DNA of 64,000 bases, taken from positions 714,384 through 778,383 of the forward strand of contig NZ_AJLN01000116.1 of assembly GCF_000317285.1 (NCBI RefSeq), read 5' to 3'. The notes under the pieces were generated by a model. The model was not told the DNA's origin and searched no databases. It saw only the letters and a list, made by a program, of their open reading frames with translations. Positions 27,038 to 36,759 of this stretch are shown here, in pieces. Source of the DNA: Chlorogloeopsis fritschii PCC 6912 (lineage in GTDB: Bacteria > Cyanobacteriota > Cyanobacteriia > Cyanobacteriales > Nostocaceae). Every line of letters begins with the position of its first letter. Position 1 is the first letter of the stretch. Made by a program: the position numbers and the translations under genes.

Positions 27038-28738
27038 CTAGTGTTGGCTATTACTACTATGCTCTTCTAGGAAAATACTACTGCTGTTAAAGTCAAGCGA
27101 TCGCACTAAAGAAAGCGGTAATGGTTGCTGACTTATGGTTCTGATATAATCTGGACTCAGATAAGAAAGGTAATTCGGTTGATTAGCAACGTAAGTATTG
27201 AAAAAGGCAACGCTCAAAATATCGACATAGCGACGCGCCAAAGCAGGATTAGGGCCGATCGCTTGGCTAGGAACAGGTATGGCAGTGTTGGGTGACTCTG
27301 CAATGGTGGAAAAGTGGGTGGCATTATTAATTAATGCTAAATATTTGTTTGGGGTTGTAAGCCAATTGAAGGGTTGAATTTGTTCAGGAAGAGCCGGAGC
27401 AGCTGTATCGGCACTGCTACTGATAATCATGACTGGAATTTTGATTTGACTCAGGCTTTGTTGTCCAAAAACTATACTATTGACAGGATTAATAGCGATC
27501 GCTGCTTTGATGCGTGGATCGGCAAGATTGTATTGACGAGATTGTGGTAATTCTAAAGCCAAGCATTGCAGCAAGAGCGAAACATTGAATGTTTCTTGGA
27601 ACGCTGGGCAACTTTTTTCTAGTTGCTCAAAGTTAATTGGTGCGCCTGCTAATGCTAAAGCTGTATAGCCTCCAAAGGATTGTCCAATCACGCCTACTTC
27701 TTGCAGATTTAAGCGTCCTTTAAAAGCTGGATTGATTTGAGATAGACGAGTAAGTTCATCTAATAAATACCTTACATCTAAAGGTCGGTCAATAAACTCT
27801 CCGGGCGCAGTAACTTGAGCCGATCTGCCTGACAATAGTGCTTGCAACTGTTGTGTATTGCTACCGGGATGTTCGGGAACAGCAACAGCGAAACCATAGG
27901 AAGCCAGATGTTCAGCTAGGTAAGCAAAGCTTGTGCGATCGGAACCCAGCCCGTGAGAAATGACAATTACTCTTGCACGATTGGAACCAAATGGCAGATA
28001 AATATCAACAGGAAAGGTACGATTGCGCGATTGATCGAAAAGTGTGATCGTTTGCTTTTGCCACCGGAAAAACCCAGATTGTGGTAGGTTGATTTTGGCA
28101 ATGTTATTTGTTTGTGGCAAAATTGTTGCTGTTTGTTGGTTAAATTGCTTGTTGATGAGGGCGATCGCTTGTTGAGTCCGATTGACAAAACTCTGAATTG
28201 ATTGAGCAAACTGTAAGCTGCGGGCTAAATTAATCGAAATTTCACTCGAAGGAAATTTGCGTAGTATATTCAATAAGTTGAAGTTTTGTGAGTCTGCTGC
28301 TGCCAAGATTAGGGCAGCGCGAATTCCATATAAACCAGTGGAGCGAGTTTCTCCTTGAATAACTTCTGCCAGAATTTCTAACAATCTTTCTCCGATGGGT
28401 GTATATAGAAACTGAGAAACCTGTACGGCATTTAAAGGAATAGGAGTCAGTAAAACTTCTCGCAGTTGCTCTAGCTGTTCTTTGGGTGCATACCGAGCAT
28501 AGGTTGCTAATTCATCATCAATTTTGCCTGTTCGAGCATAAGTTTCCAGAGAATCAATCGGGATAGATCGCTGCAAAAGCCCGTAAGAGAGGGTTAATCT
28601 TTCTGCACCTATAACGGGGCGGGGGACTAAAGTGGTTATTAGGCAGGTGCTAATGAAGAAGGCAGAAGTTAGGAGGCAGTAGGCAGAAGGAAATACCTTA
28701 AATAAATTTAATGACTGGCGTGATTTTGCATGATCCAT
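27038..28738 (-). CDS. Exported alpha/beta hydrolase with DUF1400 domain
   Basis: Predicted secreted alpha/beta hydrolase of about 566 residues. The N terminus has a hydrophobic signal segment. Next comes a DUF1400-like helical domain (AERLTLSYGLLQRSIPIDSL, LATYARYAPKEQLEQLREVL), which is typical of cyanobacterial hydrolases. The catalytic domain shows the oxyanion region ISHGLGSDRTSF, the nucleophile elbow GQSFGGY, and a C-terminal His in NNATHFS. It resembles dienelactone hydrolase or PAF-acetylhydrolase-like enzymes; the substrate is unknown. The start at 28738 is preferred because the longer frame adds residues before a normal signal peptide. Confidence 0.82.
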   Translation of the reverse strand: MDHAKSRQSLNLFKVFPSAYCLLTSAFFISTCLITTLVPRPVIGAERLTLSYGLLQRSIPIDSLETYARTGKIDDELATYARYAPKEQLEQLREVLLTPIPLNAVQVSQFLYTPIGERLLEILAEVIQGETRSTGLYGIRAALILAAADSQNFNLLNILRKFPSSEISINLARSLQFAQSIQSFVNRTQQAIALINKQFNQQTATILPQTNNIAKINLPQSGFFRWQKQTITLFDQSRNRTFPVDIYLPFGSNRARVIVISHGLGSDRTSFAYLAEHLASYGFAVAVPEHPGSNTQQLQALLSGRSAQVTAPGEFIDRPLDVRYLLDELTRLSQINPAFKGRLNLQEVGVIGQSFGGYTALALAGAPINFEQLEKSCPAFQETFNVSLLLQCLALELPQSRQYNLADPRIKAAIAINPVNSIVFGQQSLSQIKIPVMIISSSADTAAPALPEQIQPFNWLTTPNKYLALINNATHFSTIAESPNTAIPVPSQAIGPNPALARRYVDILSVAFFNTYVANQPNYLSYLSPDYIRTISQQPLPLSLVRSLDFNSSSIFLEEHSSNSQH

Positions 28739-28971
28739 TGAGACAACCCCGCTTCCAGTTAGAGACAGCCAAAAAACACCCAAAAGTAAAAGTTGATTAT
28801 AGCGATCGCTGTAGATTTTTTAAGTTTTACTGAGATTACAACAAATAAAAGTAGCTTAAAGACACTATCACTCGGAATATTGTTTAATTTTGACGAGGAA
28901 TTGGGAATTGGGTAGTAGTTAGTAGTTAGTGGTTCTCCCCATCTCCTGAAGCTCCTCTGCTCCTTTCCTAG

Positions 28972-28998
28972 TCTCTAGTCCCTAATCCCTAGTCCCTC
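28972..28998. repeat. Heptamer tandem repeat
   Basis: Short tandem heptamers of the CTAGTCC / CTAATCC type just beyond the DUF99 gene. Such STRR sequences are characteristic of heterocystous cyanobacteria. Confidence 0.5.
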
Positions 28999-29003
28999 TC
29001 TTG

Positions 29004-29588
29004 TTAAGCTTGCCTCCCACTCTCTCCTTTCACAACGGCAGCAGCAATCAGGTGAGCCAGACGCAGTGCTTCTGGCACATAACCGCAATCTGTAAGACGC
29101 CGCAGCACTTGGGCACTTACCTGGGGTTCGGCACCGCAAACCTGAAAATAAAAGGGTGGATATTCATAAATGGGCCCAGCTTGGCGTAAGATTTCTAATC
29201 GTTGTTCTGGTTGTGGTAACCTTTGAATAGCCTTTTCAATTTTATTCAAGTTTGGCTGGCGTCGCATCACAGCAATGCAGGGACGCTGTAGTCTTTTTGC
29301 TAGGAGTGGCAAGTTAATCAAATTGAAGCCACCAAGAGAAATTCCATCCAGCAGCACTATGTGTAGTTGCGGTAGAAATTTGCCACCAATCAACAATTGA
29401 CAAAGAGTTTCTGTAGCATCCCAGCCATCTGGTTGAATTTCCCCCCAAACCATTCCTTCAAACCGAGTATTGGCACAGATCACTCCTGCAACTCCAACCG
29501 GATGGCAACAACGGCGAACAAAAGGAGCATCATCAAAACCTATAGCGCGAATTGTACGGTGATTTCGCAGTAGTACTTCTAGTTCCAT
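29004..29588 (-). CDS. DUF99 family protein
   Basis: 194-residue protein matching DUF99, a family with an endonuclease-V-like fold but no proven activity. Recognisable parts are RAIGFDDAPF at the N terminus, the LLDGISLGGFN segment, and the RPCIAVMRRQPN strand. It is usually found in archaea and cyanobacteria. It lies alone between repeat-rich spacers. Function should not be inferred from the endonuclease resemblance alone. Confidence 0.8.
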   Translation of the reverse strand: MELEVLLRNHRTIRAIGFDDAPFVRRCCHPVGVAGVICANTRFEGMVWGEIQPDGWDATETLCQLLIGGKFLPQLHIVLLDGISLGGFNLINLPLLAKRLQRPCIAVMRRQPNLNKIEKAIQRLPQPEQRLEILRQAGPIYEYPPFYFQVCGAEPQVSAQVLRRLTDCGYVPEALRLAHLIAAAVVKGESGRQA

Positions 29589-29590
29589 CG

Positions 29591-29700
29591 TTACTAGGGG
29601 ACAGGTTACAGGGAATAGGGTACAGGTTCATTGGATAAATCAGCGACTAAAGCCGGGCAGGTTACTAGGGGACAGGTTACAGGGAATAGGGTACAGGGGA
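29591..29700. repeat. Duplicated 38-bp segment in a repeat-rich spacer
   Basis: Two near-identical copies of a segment starting GGTTACTAGGGGACAGG (about 29590-29628 and 29662-29699), separated by 33 bp. The surrounding 29700-29820 is G/C-skewed simple sequence of the GGGGACA type. It overlaps a minus-strand frame that is probably not a gene. Confidence 0.7.
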
Positions 29701-29883
29701 CAGATGAGGAGGACACGGTGAGGTGGGGACATGGGGACACGGAGAATTGATCAGCACGTTCTTTCCCCTTGTCTCCCCATCCCCTTGTCATAATTTCCTC
29801 CTGCCGTCTGCCTTCATTACCCACTGTGACAATATCAGCTCAAAATAATAGAATTCGTTTCAATACTTGATGATGCAAAAATT

Positions 29884-31014
29884 ATGATTCCTACTATTTC
29901 TACCATTCCCCTCCGGCAAATGGCTTCAGGCGATCGCTTATCTTTGCAAGTATACAAATTTATTGGCGCGCAGCCAGGCAAAAAGGTTTACATTCAATCT
30001 AATTTACATGGTGCAGAAATAGCTGGTAATGCAGTCATTCACCAGTTAATTGAGTTTTTGCTGACTGTCAATGACACTGATTTAAGTGGAGAAATTTGGT
30101 TAGTTCCTGTTTGTAATCCAATGGGAACTAATGCACGCGCCCATAATTTTTCTCCTGGTAGATACTGTGTTTACGAATTCAAAGATTGGAATCGGATCTT
30201 TTGGGATTACGAAAAAGAAGCTGATGATTTAGCTGGGTTTGCTAAGTCTCAACTGAATCTAGATTTAGAGTTAGTAAAGCAAAACTATCGAGCTTTAATT
30301 CAGCAGAAGTTTGTTCAACTTTTAAAAAAGATTACTTCTCCCAGTAGTGTGCTTTATACTGAAAAGTTTCGTTATCAACTTCAGTCTTTATGTTTAGATG
30401 CTGACTATTTGATTGATTTACATAGTTCTACAAATCAAGGTCTTAATTACCTCTATTACTTTCGCGATCGCGAAACTAGTGCTAAACATTTCCTTATAGA
30501 TTTGGGGATTTGGCTAGATGAATATGACGGTGATGCTTTTGATGAAGCGTTTATCAAACCATGGTTAGCATTAGAAGAATGTTTTAAAAAACTGGGCAGA
30601 GAAATCCAATTTGATATAGAAGCTTGGACACTGGAATTAGGTACGGGTATGCAGATGATTCCTGATGCCGTTGCTAAAGGTTTGAGGGGAGTAAAAAATT
30701 ATTTAGTACAGAAAGGAGTGTTAAAAATTGCTGATTGTAATTTAGGCAATACTCATTCTCTTATCATGAAGTTTAAAACCAGAAGTAAGGTCAAAAAATA
30801 TTATGCTCCTGTAGGTGGGATGATTCAATCAAGAGTTGAATTGGGTAGTGAAGTTAAAGCAGGAGAACGTATTTATCAAATTCTCAGTTTTAATAAAGAA
30901 GGTAAGTTACCAAGGGTGATTGATATCTGTGCTGAAGAGGATGGATTAGTTTATGATGCTTCCATCAACCAATCTGTGAATGAAGGGGAGTTTGTGATTG
31001 GAATAAGTAGTTAA
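29884..31014 (+). CDS. Succinylglutamate desuccinylase/aspartoacylase-family zinc hydrolase
   Basis: M14-like zinc amidohydrolase of the AstE/AspA family, 376 residues. The zinc-binding H-x2-E is His42 and Glu45 in NLHGAEIAGN, and the second His is in LIDLHSSTNQG. The late acidic WTLELG segment may hold the catalytic Glu. The C-terminal domain (YYAPVGGMIQSRVELGSEVKAGERIYQI) resembles the beta-barrel of this family. Likely removes an acyl group from an N-acyl amino acid or similar amide; the real substrate is unknown. No arginine-degradation genes are adjacent. Confidence 0.82.
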   Translation: MIPTISTIPLRQMASGDRLSLQVYKFIGAQPGKKVYIQSNLHGAEIAGNAVIHQLIEFLLTVNDTDLSGEIWLVPVCNPMGTNARAHNFSPGRYCVYEFKDWNRIFWDYEKEADDLAGFAKSQLNLDLELVKQNYRALIQQKFVQLLKKITSPSSVLYTEKFRYQLQSLCLDADYLIDLHSSTNQGLNYLYYFRDRETSAKHFLIDLGIWLDEYDGDAFDEAFIKPWLALEECFKKLGREIQFDIEAWTLELGTGMQMIPDAVAKGLRGVKNYLVQKGVLKIADCNLGNTHSLIMKFKTRSKVKKYYAPVGGMIQSRVELGSEVKAGERIYQILSFNKEGKLPRVIDICAEEDGLVYDASINQSVNEGEFVIGISS

Positions 31015-31232
31015 ATATGGAGTTATCGCCATTTACCTTGCCTCTTCTTTAACTAACATTTGTTGTGAAAAACAAAATCTCCGAATTCTCAAACAATTTG
31101 GACATATATATTTAGATTTTTCTTATACTTGTAAGGACAAAAGAAGATGAACGCAAGGAGCCGATTGGTGTAAGATACAATGGATGATGATTTTGTCTCT
31201 ACAAAAATATACTAATAGCAAACACAGGGTAA

Positions 31233-32201
31233 ATGGAGTCCCAGGTGAATAGTAGCAATAATGACATCTTCTCTTTCTCAGGAGAGGTGATGATTCCTCA
31301 GGCTCCTCCTGAATTCAAGTCAGGTTTTATTGGCATTATCGGTCGCCCTAATGTCGGTAAATCTACTTTAATGAATCAGTTAGTAGGACAAAAAATTGCC
31401 ATTACATCACCAGTAGCACAAACTACACGCAACCGCTTGCAAGGCATTTTAACCACAAAAGATGCACAGCTAATTTTTGTGGACACTCCAGGAATTCACA
31501 AACCCCATCATCAGTTGGGGGAAGTGCTGGTACAAAATGCGAAAATCGCCATTGAATCTGTGGATGTAGTGCTATTTGTGGTTGATGCTACAACAACCTG
31601 TGGCGCAGGCGATCGCTATGTTGCCGATTTGCTAAGTCGCAGCAGCACACCAGTAATTTTGGGCTTGAACAAAATCGACGAACAGCCCCCAAATTTTCTA
31701 GAGATAGATGAAAGTTACACCTCCTTAGCAGATGCCCAACAATGGCAAACAGTGAAATTTTCTGCCATAACTGGTGCGGGATTGTCGGAGTTACAACAAT
31801 TACTTATTCAAAATTTAGAGCCTGGGCCTTACTATTATCCTCCCGATTTGGTAACTGACCAACCGGAGCGTTTTATTATGGGTGAATTAATTCGCGAACA
31901 GATTTTGCTGTTAACGCGTGAAGAAATTCCCCATTCCGTGGCGATATCTATAGATCAGGTGCAAGAGACACCAACGATTACCCGTGTGATGGCAACGATC
32001 CATGTTGAGCGTGATTCCCAAAAAGGAATTCTGATTGGCAAAGGCGGATCGATGCTGAAAGCTATTGGTAGTGCAGCGCGAGAACAGATTCAAAAGTTAA
32101 TTGCAGGCAAAGTCTACTTAGAACTGTTTGTAAAAGTGCAACCGAAATGGCGTCAATCCCGCATCCGTTTAGCAGAGTTGGGATATCGCGTGGAAGAATA
32201 G
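31233..32201 (+). CDS. era: GTPase Era
   Basis: Era GTPase, up to 322 residues, binding the 3' end of 16S rRNA during 30S subunit maturation. GTP motifs are G1 GRPNVGKST, G3 DTPGIHKP and G4 NKID; the KH RNA-binding domain is at the C terminus (ILIGKGGSMLKAIGSAAREQI). The first 20 residues are a poorly conserved extension. An alternative ATG at 31290 has a much better ribosome site (AGGAGAGG) and gives 303 residues, so the true start is uncertain. Downstream, 82 bp away, lies a response regulator. Confidence 0.95.
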   Translation: MESQVNSSNNDIFSFSGEVMIPQAPPEFKSGFIGIIGRPNVGKSTLMNQLVGQKIAITSPVAQTTRNRLQGILTTKDAQLIFVDTPGIHKPHHQLGEVLVQNAKIAIESVDVVLFVVDATTTCGAGDRYVADLLSRSSTPVILGLNKIDEQPPNFLEIDESYTSLADAQQWQTVKFSAITGAGLSELQQLLIQNLEPGPYYYPPDLVTDQPERFIMGELIREQILLLTREEIPHSVAISIDQVQETPTITRVMATIHVERDSQKGILIGKGGSMLKAIGSAAREQIQKLIAGKVYLELFVKVQPKWRQSRIRLAELGYRVEE

Positions 32202-32283
32202 AACAGTAAGTTAATAGCTAATGGCTAATAGTTAATGGTGCAATTAACTATTAACAACTAACAATTAACAATCAATATTTAAA

Positions 32284-32955
32284 ATGTCTGTTGATACTTC
32301 TTTTAATTTGCCACCTGAAGCTCCGCCTCTGCGAGTGTTAATAATTGAAGACGATCCGATGATGCAATTGGGTTTGGAACAGTCGCTGATGACGCATCCT
32401 CAATTGGAAATTGTTGGGCAAGCTGAAGATGGCTATTTAGGTGTGCAAGCAGCATTGAAACTCAAACCAGATGTAGTAGTAATGGATATTGGTTTGCCAC
32501 GACTAGATGGCATTGCTGCGACACAGCAAATTAAGGCAGCATTACCAGAAACTCACGTGGTAATGCTAACATCTCACAAAACGGAGACGGAAATTATTGC
32601 TGCCTTGTCTAGTGGTGCAGATGCATATTGCATCAAAGGGGCGAGTGTGGAAAGGCTTTTAAGTGCGATCGCTGCTGCCGTTGAGGGTGCAACTTATCTC
32701 GATCCCCAAATTGCCAGACAAGTAATTGAAAATCTCAAACCTCCTTCTCCAAAAGGCAATATAGCAAATCTCTCCGAACGAGAATTAGAAGTGTTGAAAC
32801 TGATGGTAGAAGGTTACAGCAACCCAGAGATTGCTGAAAAACTTTACCTCAGCCCCAACACTGTCAAAACTCACGTTCGAGGAATTATGAATAAATTATC
32901 TGTTGACGATCGCGTCCAAGCAGCGGTTGTTGCTTTACGCTCTGGATTAGTTTAA
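32284..32955 (+). CDS. NarL/FixJ-family response regulator
   Basis: Two-domain response regulator, 223 residues. The receiver domain has Asp68 as phospho-acceptor (VVMDIGLPRLDG) and Lys in CIKGAS. The LuxR-type helix-turn-helix begins near residue 160 (LSERELEVLKLMVEGYSNPEIAEKL, then SPNTVKTHV). No kinase is adjacent. Its stop overlaps, on the opposite strand, the stop of a possible 58-residue protein. Confidence 0.92.
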   Translation: MSVDTSFNLPPEAPPLRVLIIEDDPMMQLGLEQSLMTHPQLEIVGQAEDGYLGVQAALKLKPDVVVMDIGLPRLDGIAATQQIKAALPETHVVMLTSHKTETEIIAALSSGADAYCIKGASVERLLSAIAAAVEGATYLDPQIARQVIENLKPPSPKGNIANLSERELEVLKLMVEGYSNPEIAEKLYLSPNTVKTHVRGIMNKLSVDDRVQAAVVALRSGLV

Positions 32956-33128
32956 TAGACATTTCGACGTTCTAAATAATAGTTTTCTCGAATGCGCTGC
33001 AAATCTTCTGCAACTTGGGAAGCGGTGCGGCGGTGCCTGGAAATTGTGTTGGGTTGGGATTGTGATTCGGCACTAGAATTATGTGGAATCCAGTCTTTGC
33101 CGCCAGTGTTGAAAATCAACAAAAACAT
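32952..33128 (-). CDS. Possible 58-residue protein convergent with the response regulator
   Basis: Small frame starting MFLLIFNTGGKDWIPH and ending ENYYLERRNVY. The composition is protein-like, with a hydrophobic start and a charged, helical C terminus (TASQVAEDLQRIRENYY). Its stop codon overlaps that of the response regulator gene on the other strand. There is no clear ribosome site, and it is unrecognised. It may be a conserved cyanobacterial small protein or chance. Confidence 0.38.
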   Translation of the reverse strand: MFLLIFNTGGKDWIPHNSSAESQSQPNTISRHRRTASQVAEDLQRIRENYYLERRNVY

Positions 33129-33334
33129 GGTATTTCGTCCTAAATTCCGCAAGATTTCTAATCTAAACCTGGCAGCAGCGATCGCACCTCACCCGGCAGA
33201 TATCACCTGATTGGGTGAAAAAGCATAATTGACATTTGTCATTGGTTAGTAGTTAGTGGATAGTTGTTTACTATTCCCCTTGTCTTCCCCTCTCCTTATC
33301 CCCCTCCTCTTCCCTTCTGCCCTCTGCCTTCTTC

Positions 33335-34030
33335 TCAAACCAAATACTGCACCCAAACTTTTAGGGCTTCTGGTGAGCCATACCAAATTTGAGGGCTTCT
33401 CGGAGAATGTTTGATGCCTTCAATCACGATATTTTCTGCTCCTTCTAAATGAGCCGCTTCAATAGGCGTAATTCCGTCTCCCCAAGTGTTACCTTTACCG
33501 CAAGTTAATTGATAGCTACTGTATGCCAACCAACAGCCCCGGCGTTTTTCGCCAAAGATTGTTTTTCCGGCGACACAAACATAACGAACATTTTTGTAGA
33601 ATGCCCCAGGATAATTATTATTGACAAAATCTAAATTCCAGCGTGTCCAACGCTCTTGACTCATATGCGGTGTACCCAGAGTAATCAAAGTTGCCACCAA
33701 GGGATGAGCTTCCCAAAGGGATGGTTGAACATCATTACGTCCCAAATAAGGTTTTTCACCCAGATAAATGCGAGATATCCAGCCACCTGCTGAGTGACCG
33801 ATCAAATTAATTTGGGAAGTATTATACTGCTGTAATACCTGCTTTACTGTATTATCTAGTTGCTGCAAAATCGGTGTCACCGATCTACCTCCGAGAGTGA
33901 CTATCCAATCACGCCGTCGCAGTGGCACAGTCACCGTAGGAAAACCAGAATTTTGTAGGGATTGTTGGAGTTGGCGGTAGGCGATCGCGCTTTCTAAATA
34001 TCCAGGCACAATAACTGTTGGTAATGGCAT
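33335..34030 (-). CDS. Lipase-like alpha/beta hydrolase
   Basis: 231-residue serine hydrolase resembling triacylglycerol lipase/PGAP1-type proteins. Strand one is PTVIVPGYLES and the nucleophile elbow is GHSAGGW; TLGTPH follows, and a catalytic Asp (GDGITP) and His (IKHSPRSP) are plausible. No signal peptide is seen, so it is probably cytosolic. The start at 34030 is chosen because homologous hydrolases begin just before the VPGY strand. Divergent from cobI with a 57-bp gap. Confidence 0.8.
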   Translation of the reverse strand: MPLPTVIVPGYLESAIAYRQLQQSLQNSGFPTVTVPLRRRDWIVTLGGRSVTPILQQLDNTVKQVLQQYNTSQINLIGHSAGGWISRIYLGEKPYLGRNDVQPSLWEAHPLVATLITLGTPHMSQERWTRWNLDFVNNNYPGAFYKNVRYVCVAGKTIFGEKRRGCWLAYSSYQLTCGKGNTWGDGITPIEAAHLEGAENIVIEGIKHSPRSPQIWYGSPEALKVWVQYLV

Positions 34031-34087
34031 TTTTAATTTTGGTTTTATCAGCAAAAATTTAGATATATAACCTACACGTAAGTAGCA

Positions 34088-34798
34088 GTGACAAACGGTA
34101 TTCTTTACGGTATCAGTGTTGGGACAGGCGATCCAGAATTAATTACAGTCAAAGGACTACGTCTGCTGCAAAATTCACCAGTAGTGGCGTTTCCGGCAGG
34201 CTTGCAGGGGAAACCAGGAATGGCACAGCAAATAGTAGCACCGTGGTTAAGTTCAAAGCAAATACAGTTAGCTTTGACTTTCCCTTATGTTCAAGATCTA
34301 ATGGTTTTGACGCAAGCATGGCAAACAGCCGCCGAACAAGTGTGGCAATGTTTAAAAATCGGTCAAGATGTCGCTTTTGCCTGTGAAGGTGATGTAAGTT
34401 TCTATAGCACATTTACTTATTTAGCACAGACATTGCAACAGCTACATCCAGAAGTAAAAGTACAATTTATACCTGGGGTTTGTTCGCCAATGGCAGCGGC
34501 GGCGGTACTGGGAGTACCTTTGACAATGCGCCAACAGCGATTGGTGGTACTACCTGCAATCTATACAGTTGCAGAGTTAGAGACAGTTTTAGACTGGGCT
34601 GATGTCGTGGTGCTGATGAAAGTCAGTTCAGTGTACGAGCAAGTGTGGCAGGTGTTGCAGCAACGGGGTTTACTGGAAAATAGCTGGGTTGTTGAAAAAG
34701 CTACCTTACCTGATATGGTTGTCTATTCCGAGTTACGCGATCGCCCAAGCCTGAAACTACACTACTTTTCGCTGCTAGTTGTGCAAACCAAAAGATAA
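34088..34798 (+). CDS. cobI: Precorrin-2 C20-methyltransferase
   Basis: S-adenosylmethionine-dependent methyltransferase of cobalamin (or pseudocobalamin) synthesis, methylating precorrin-2 at C20; 236 residues. The N-terminal GISVGTGDPELITVKGL and the later ACEGDVSFYSTF and IPGVCSPMAAAA are characteristic of the CobI/CbiL branch of the tetrapyrrole methylase family. The start codon is GTG at 34088. No other cobalamin genes are in the window, and no cobalamin riboswitch was seen upstream. Confidence 0.92.
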   Translation: MTNGILYGISVGTGDPELITVKGLRLLQNSPVVAFPAGLQGKPGMAQQIVAPWLSSKQIQLALTFPYVQDLMVLTQAWQTAAEQVWQCLKIGQDVAFACEGDVSFYSTFTYLAQTLQQLHPEVKVQFIPGVCSPMAAAAVLGVPLTMRQQRLVVLPAIYTVAELETVLDWADVVVLMKVSSVYEQVWQVLQQRGLLENSWVVEKATLPDMVVYSELRDRPSLKLHYFSLLVVQTKR

Positions 34799-35039
34799 GT
34801 TATCAAAAAATGAATTATTTTTTAATGATAGTGTTTACATCTCTATTTTTTGAGTACAATATGGCTATTTTGAAAAATTAACCACATCAAGAATTGGCAA
34901 TATTCCTGTTTTGAGTTGTCGAACAGGAAGTTATTATTGGTAGAAGAACGCAATTACAGAATCATAAAATATTTTCTTTCTAAACAAATAAAACAAATTC
35001 TAGTCAACAGCAACCAAGTCGAGTGAACGATAAACGATT

Positions 35040-36614
35040 ATGTCATACGTCTCCGTACTAAAAAATATACCAGATTTTTTAAGCCAGCCGACTGGAGTAG
35101 CCGCTCTCGCCTCTGTTGGTATCCACGGTGCAATTGCGTTCATCTTGCCGTTGGTGCCGATGGTATCAAAACCAAAAGAAGCAACATCCTCTCCCAGAAC
35201 GGTTGGACTTGTTGAATTAAACCAAGCTGAACAAAACCGTCTGCCACAAACAAGCACAGCTGAGGCAATTCAGCAGCCACAACTTCCGCCACAATCAGAA
35301 GTCACCCTGCAATCGCAAGTACCTCTAGAATCGCAAGTTCCGCCCTTTCCCAGCTTTGCGAGTCAGCCAACGATTTTACCTCCACAGCCATCAGCACCCA
35401 TTGTTGAGGAACCATTACCTACTATATCGTTGTCTCGTGACAACCTAAATATTGTTTCCTTACCTCAAAATCAGTATCTACGCCTACCTCAAGGCAGAAG
35501 TGAAACTTCCATTCCATCCATTCCTCGTGTGAATTATGGGGAAGTTACTAACTTACAAACCAAAATCCCTTTAGGACAACCCCAATCACTACCCTCAGTT
35601 CCATCTAAGCCGCCTTTACCTGGAAATTTGCCAGAACTACAGGCTGCTAACATCCCAACAGATTTACCAAATACTCCACCAGTTGTTCCTGCTAATACTA
35701 CTACCCCTACTACCCCATCACCATCAGCAGTTCCCCAAACTCAAGAATTCGTGGCTCCTATTGCTCCCACTCCACAAGTCGGCGATCGCCTAGCCTTAGC
35801 AGGAACAACCCTACCCCAGTGGCAACAGATTTCAGTACCCAAGACAGCTGAGTTGCCATCAACATCAATATCCGAAGGAACGGAACAACTGCTAGCTAAA
35901 ACTACTACCTTTGTAGAGCAGTTTCAGAAAATCAAGCAGCAATATCCCAATGTTGAAACTAAACAACCGATTAAAGAAACAGTCAATGCTCAACAAGGGC
36001 AAGCAGGCAAAATCGAAGGTGGTTTAGTAATAGACAGTGAAGGAAAAGTCGATACTATAGATTTTTTGGATAATTCAGTCTCTTCCGAACTCAAAACAGC
36101 TACAAGGGAATACTTCAGACAATATTTCCAAAGCAATCCTGTACAGGCAAATGGCAAGCCTAAGTACTATCCATTTAGCTTGTCTTTTAACCCCAATAGT
36201 GACACAACTCAAGCTGCAGCTTCTCCAAAACCACCCGTTGTGATTCCCCGAAAATTAGCTCCATTGCAACTCAGGGATACACAACCATTAGATAACGAAC
36301 AGCAAGGTTTGCGTTCGCCCCAAGAAAAATTAGCACCTGGGCAGGTACAGCAAACCCCTAGCAAATTACCACCGCAGTGGCAGCCAGTTACAGTTAATCA
36401 GCCTTCTTCACCAGCACCACAAACCACTGCTAAACCATCGCCACAGTGGCAGCCAGTTACAGTAAATCAGTCTTCAGCAACACCACAAGCCACTGCTCAA
36501 CCAGTGTCTCAGCCACAAGGTATTCAAAATCAGTCTAACTCTACTCAGGAGTCAGACAAAAATCTCATTAATAAGCTGCGTCAAGTCAAGAATGACAGAC
36601 AAAGCTCTAATTAG
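35040..36614 (+). CDS. Pro/Gln-rich TonB-like periplasmic-spanning protein
   Basis: 524-residue protein with one N-terminal membrane segment near residues 19-42 (IHGAIAFILPLVPM), then about 230 residues rich in Pro, Gln, Ser and Thr. A compact domain near 330-385 (GGLVIDSEGKVDTIDFLDN... KYYPFSLSFNP) resembles a TonB C-terminal domain. A second low-complexity tail contains two copies of PQWQPVTVNQ. The layout is that of a TonB-type energy transducer, though the extra tail after the folded domain is unusual and ExbB/ExbD are absent here. Function is inferred from architecture only. Confidence 0.65.
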   Translation: MSYVSVLKNIPDFLSQPTGVAALASVGIHGAIAFILPLVPMVSKPKEATSSPRTVGLVELNQAEQNRLPQTSTAEAIQQPQLPPQSEVTLQSQVPLESQVPPFPSFASQPTILPPQPSAPIVEEPLPTISLSRDNLNIVSLPQNQYLRLPQGRSETSIPSIPRVNYGEVTNLQTKIPLGQPQSLPSVPSKPPLPGNLPELQAANIPTDLPNTPPVVPANTTTPTTPSPSAVPQTQEFVAPIAPTPQVGDRLALAGTTLPQWQQISVPKTAELPSTSISEGTEQLLAKTTTFVEQFQKIKQQYPNVETKQPIKETVNAQQGQAGKIEGGLVIDSEGKVDTIDFLDNSVSSELKTATREYFRQYFQSNPVQANGKPKYYPFSLSFNPNSDTTQAAASPKPPVVIPRKLAPLQLRDTQPLDNEQQGLRSPQEKLAPGQVQQTPSKLPPQWQPVTVNQPSSPAPQTTAKPSPQWQPVTVNQSSATPQATAQPVSQPQGIQNQSNSTQESDKNLINKLRQVKNDRQSSN

Positions 36615-36759
36615 GGGCTAGGGGCTAGGGATTAGGAAAAGGACAAAGGGCAAGAACGTGAACACTATCCTCCTTGCCCAAAATTTCCTTTTGCCTCCTG
36701 CCACGCCAGTCGCCCCAAGTCGGGGAACCCGCCCACGGCGCTGGCTCCTCTGACTTCTC
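36615..36759. repeat. Heptamer tandem repeat and GC-rich spacer
   Basis: Tandem GGGGCTA-type heptamers (about 36615-36640) followed by repeat-like sequence with a GC-rich stretch near 36700-36745. It separates convergent genes. Confidence 0.45.

Noticed and set aside
29606..29824. 72-residue minus-strand frame
   Set aside because: It spans duplicated 38-bp segments and G-rich simple repeats; the composition follows the repeat, not a protein.
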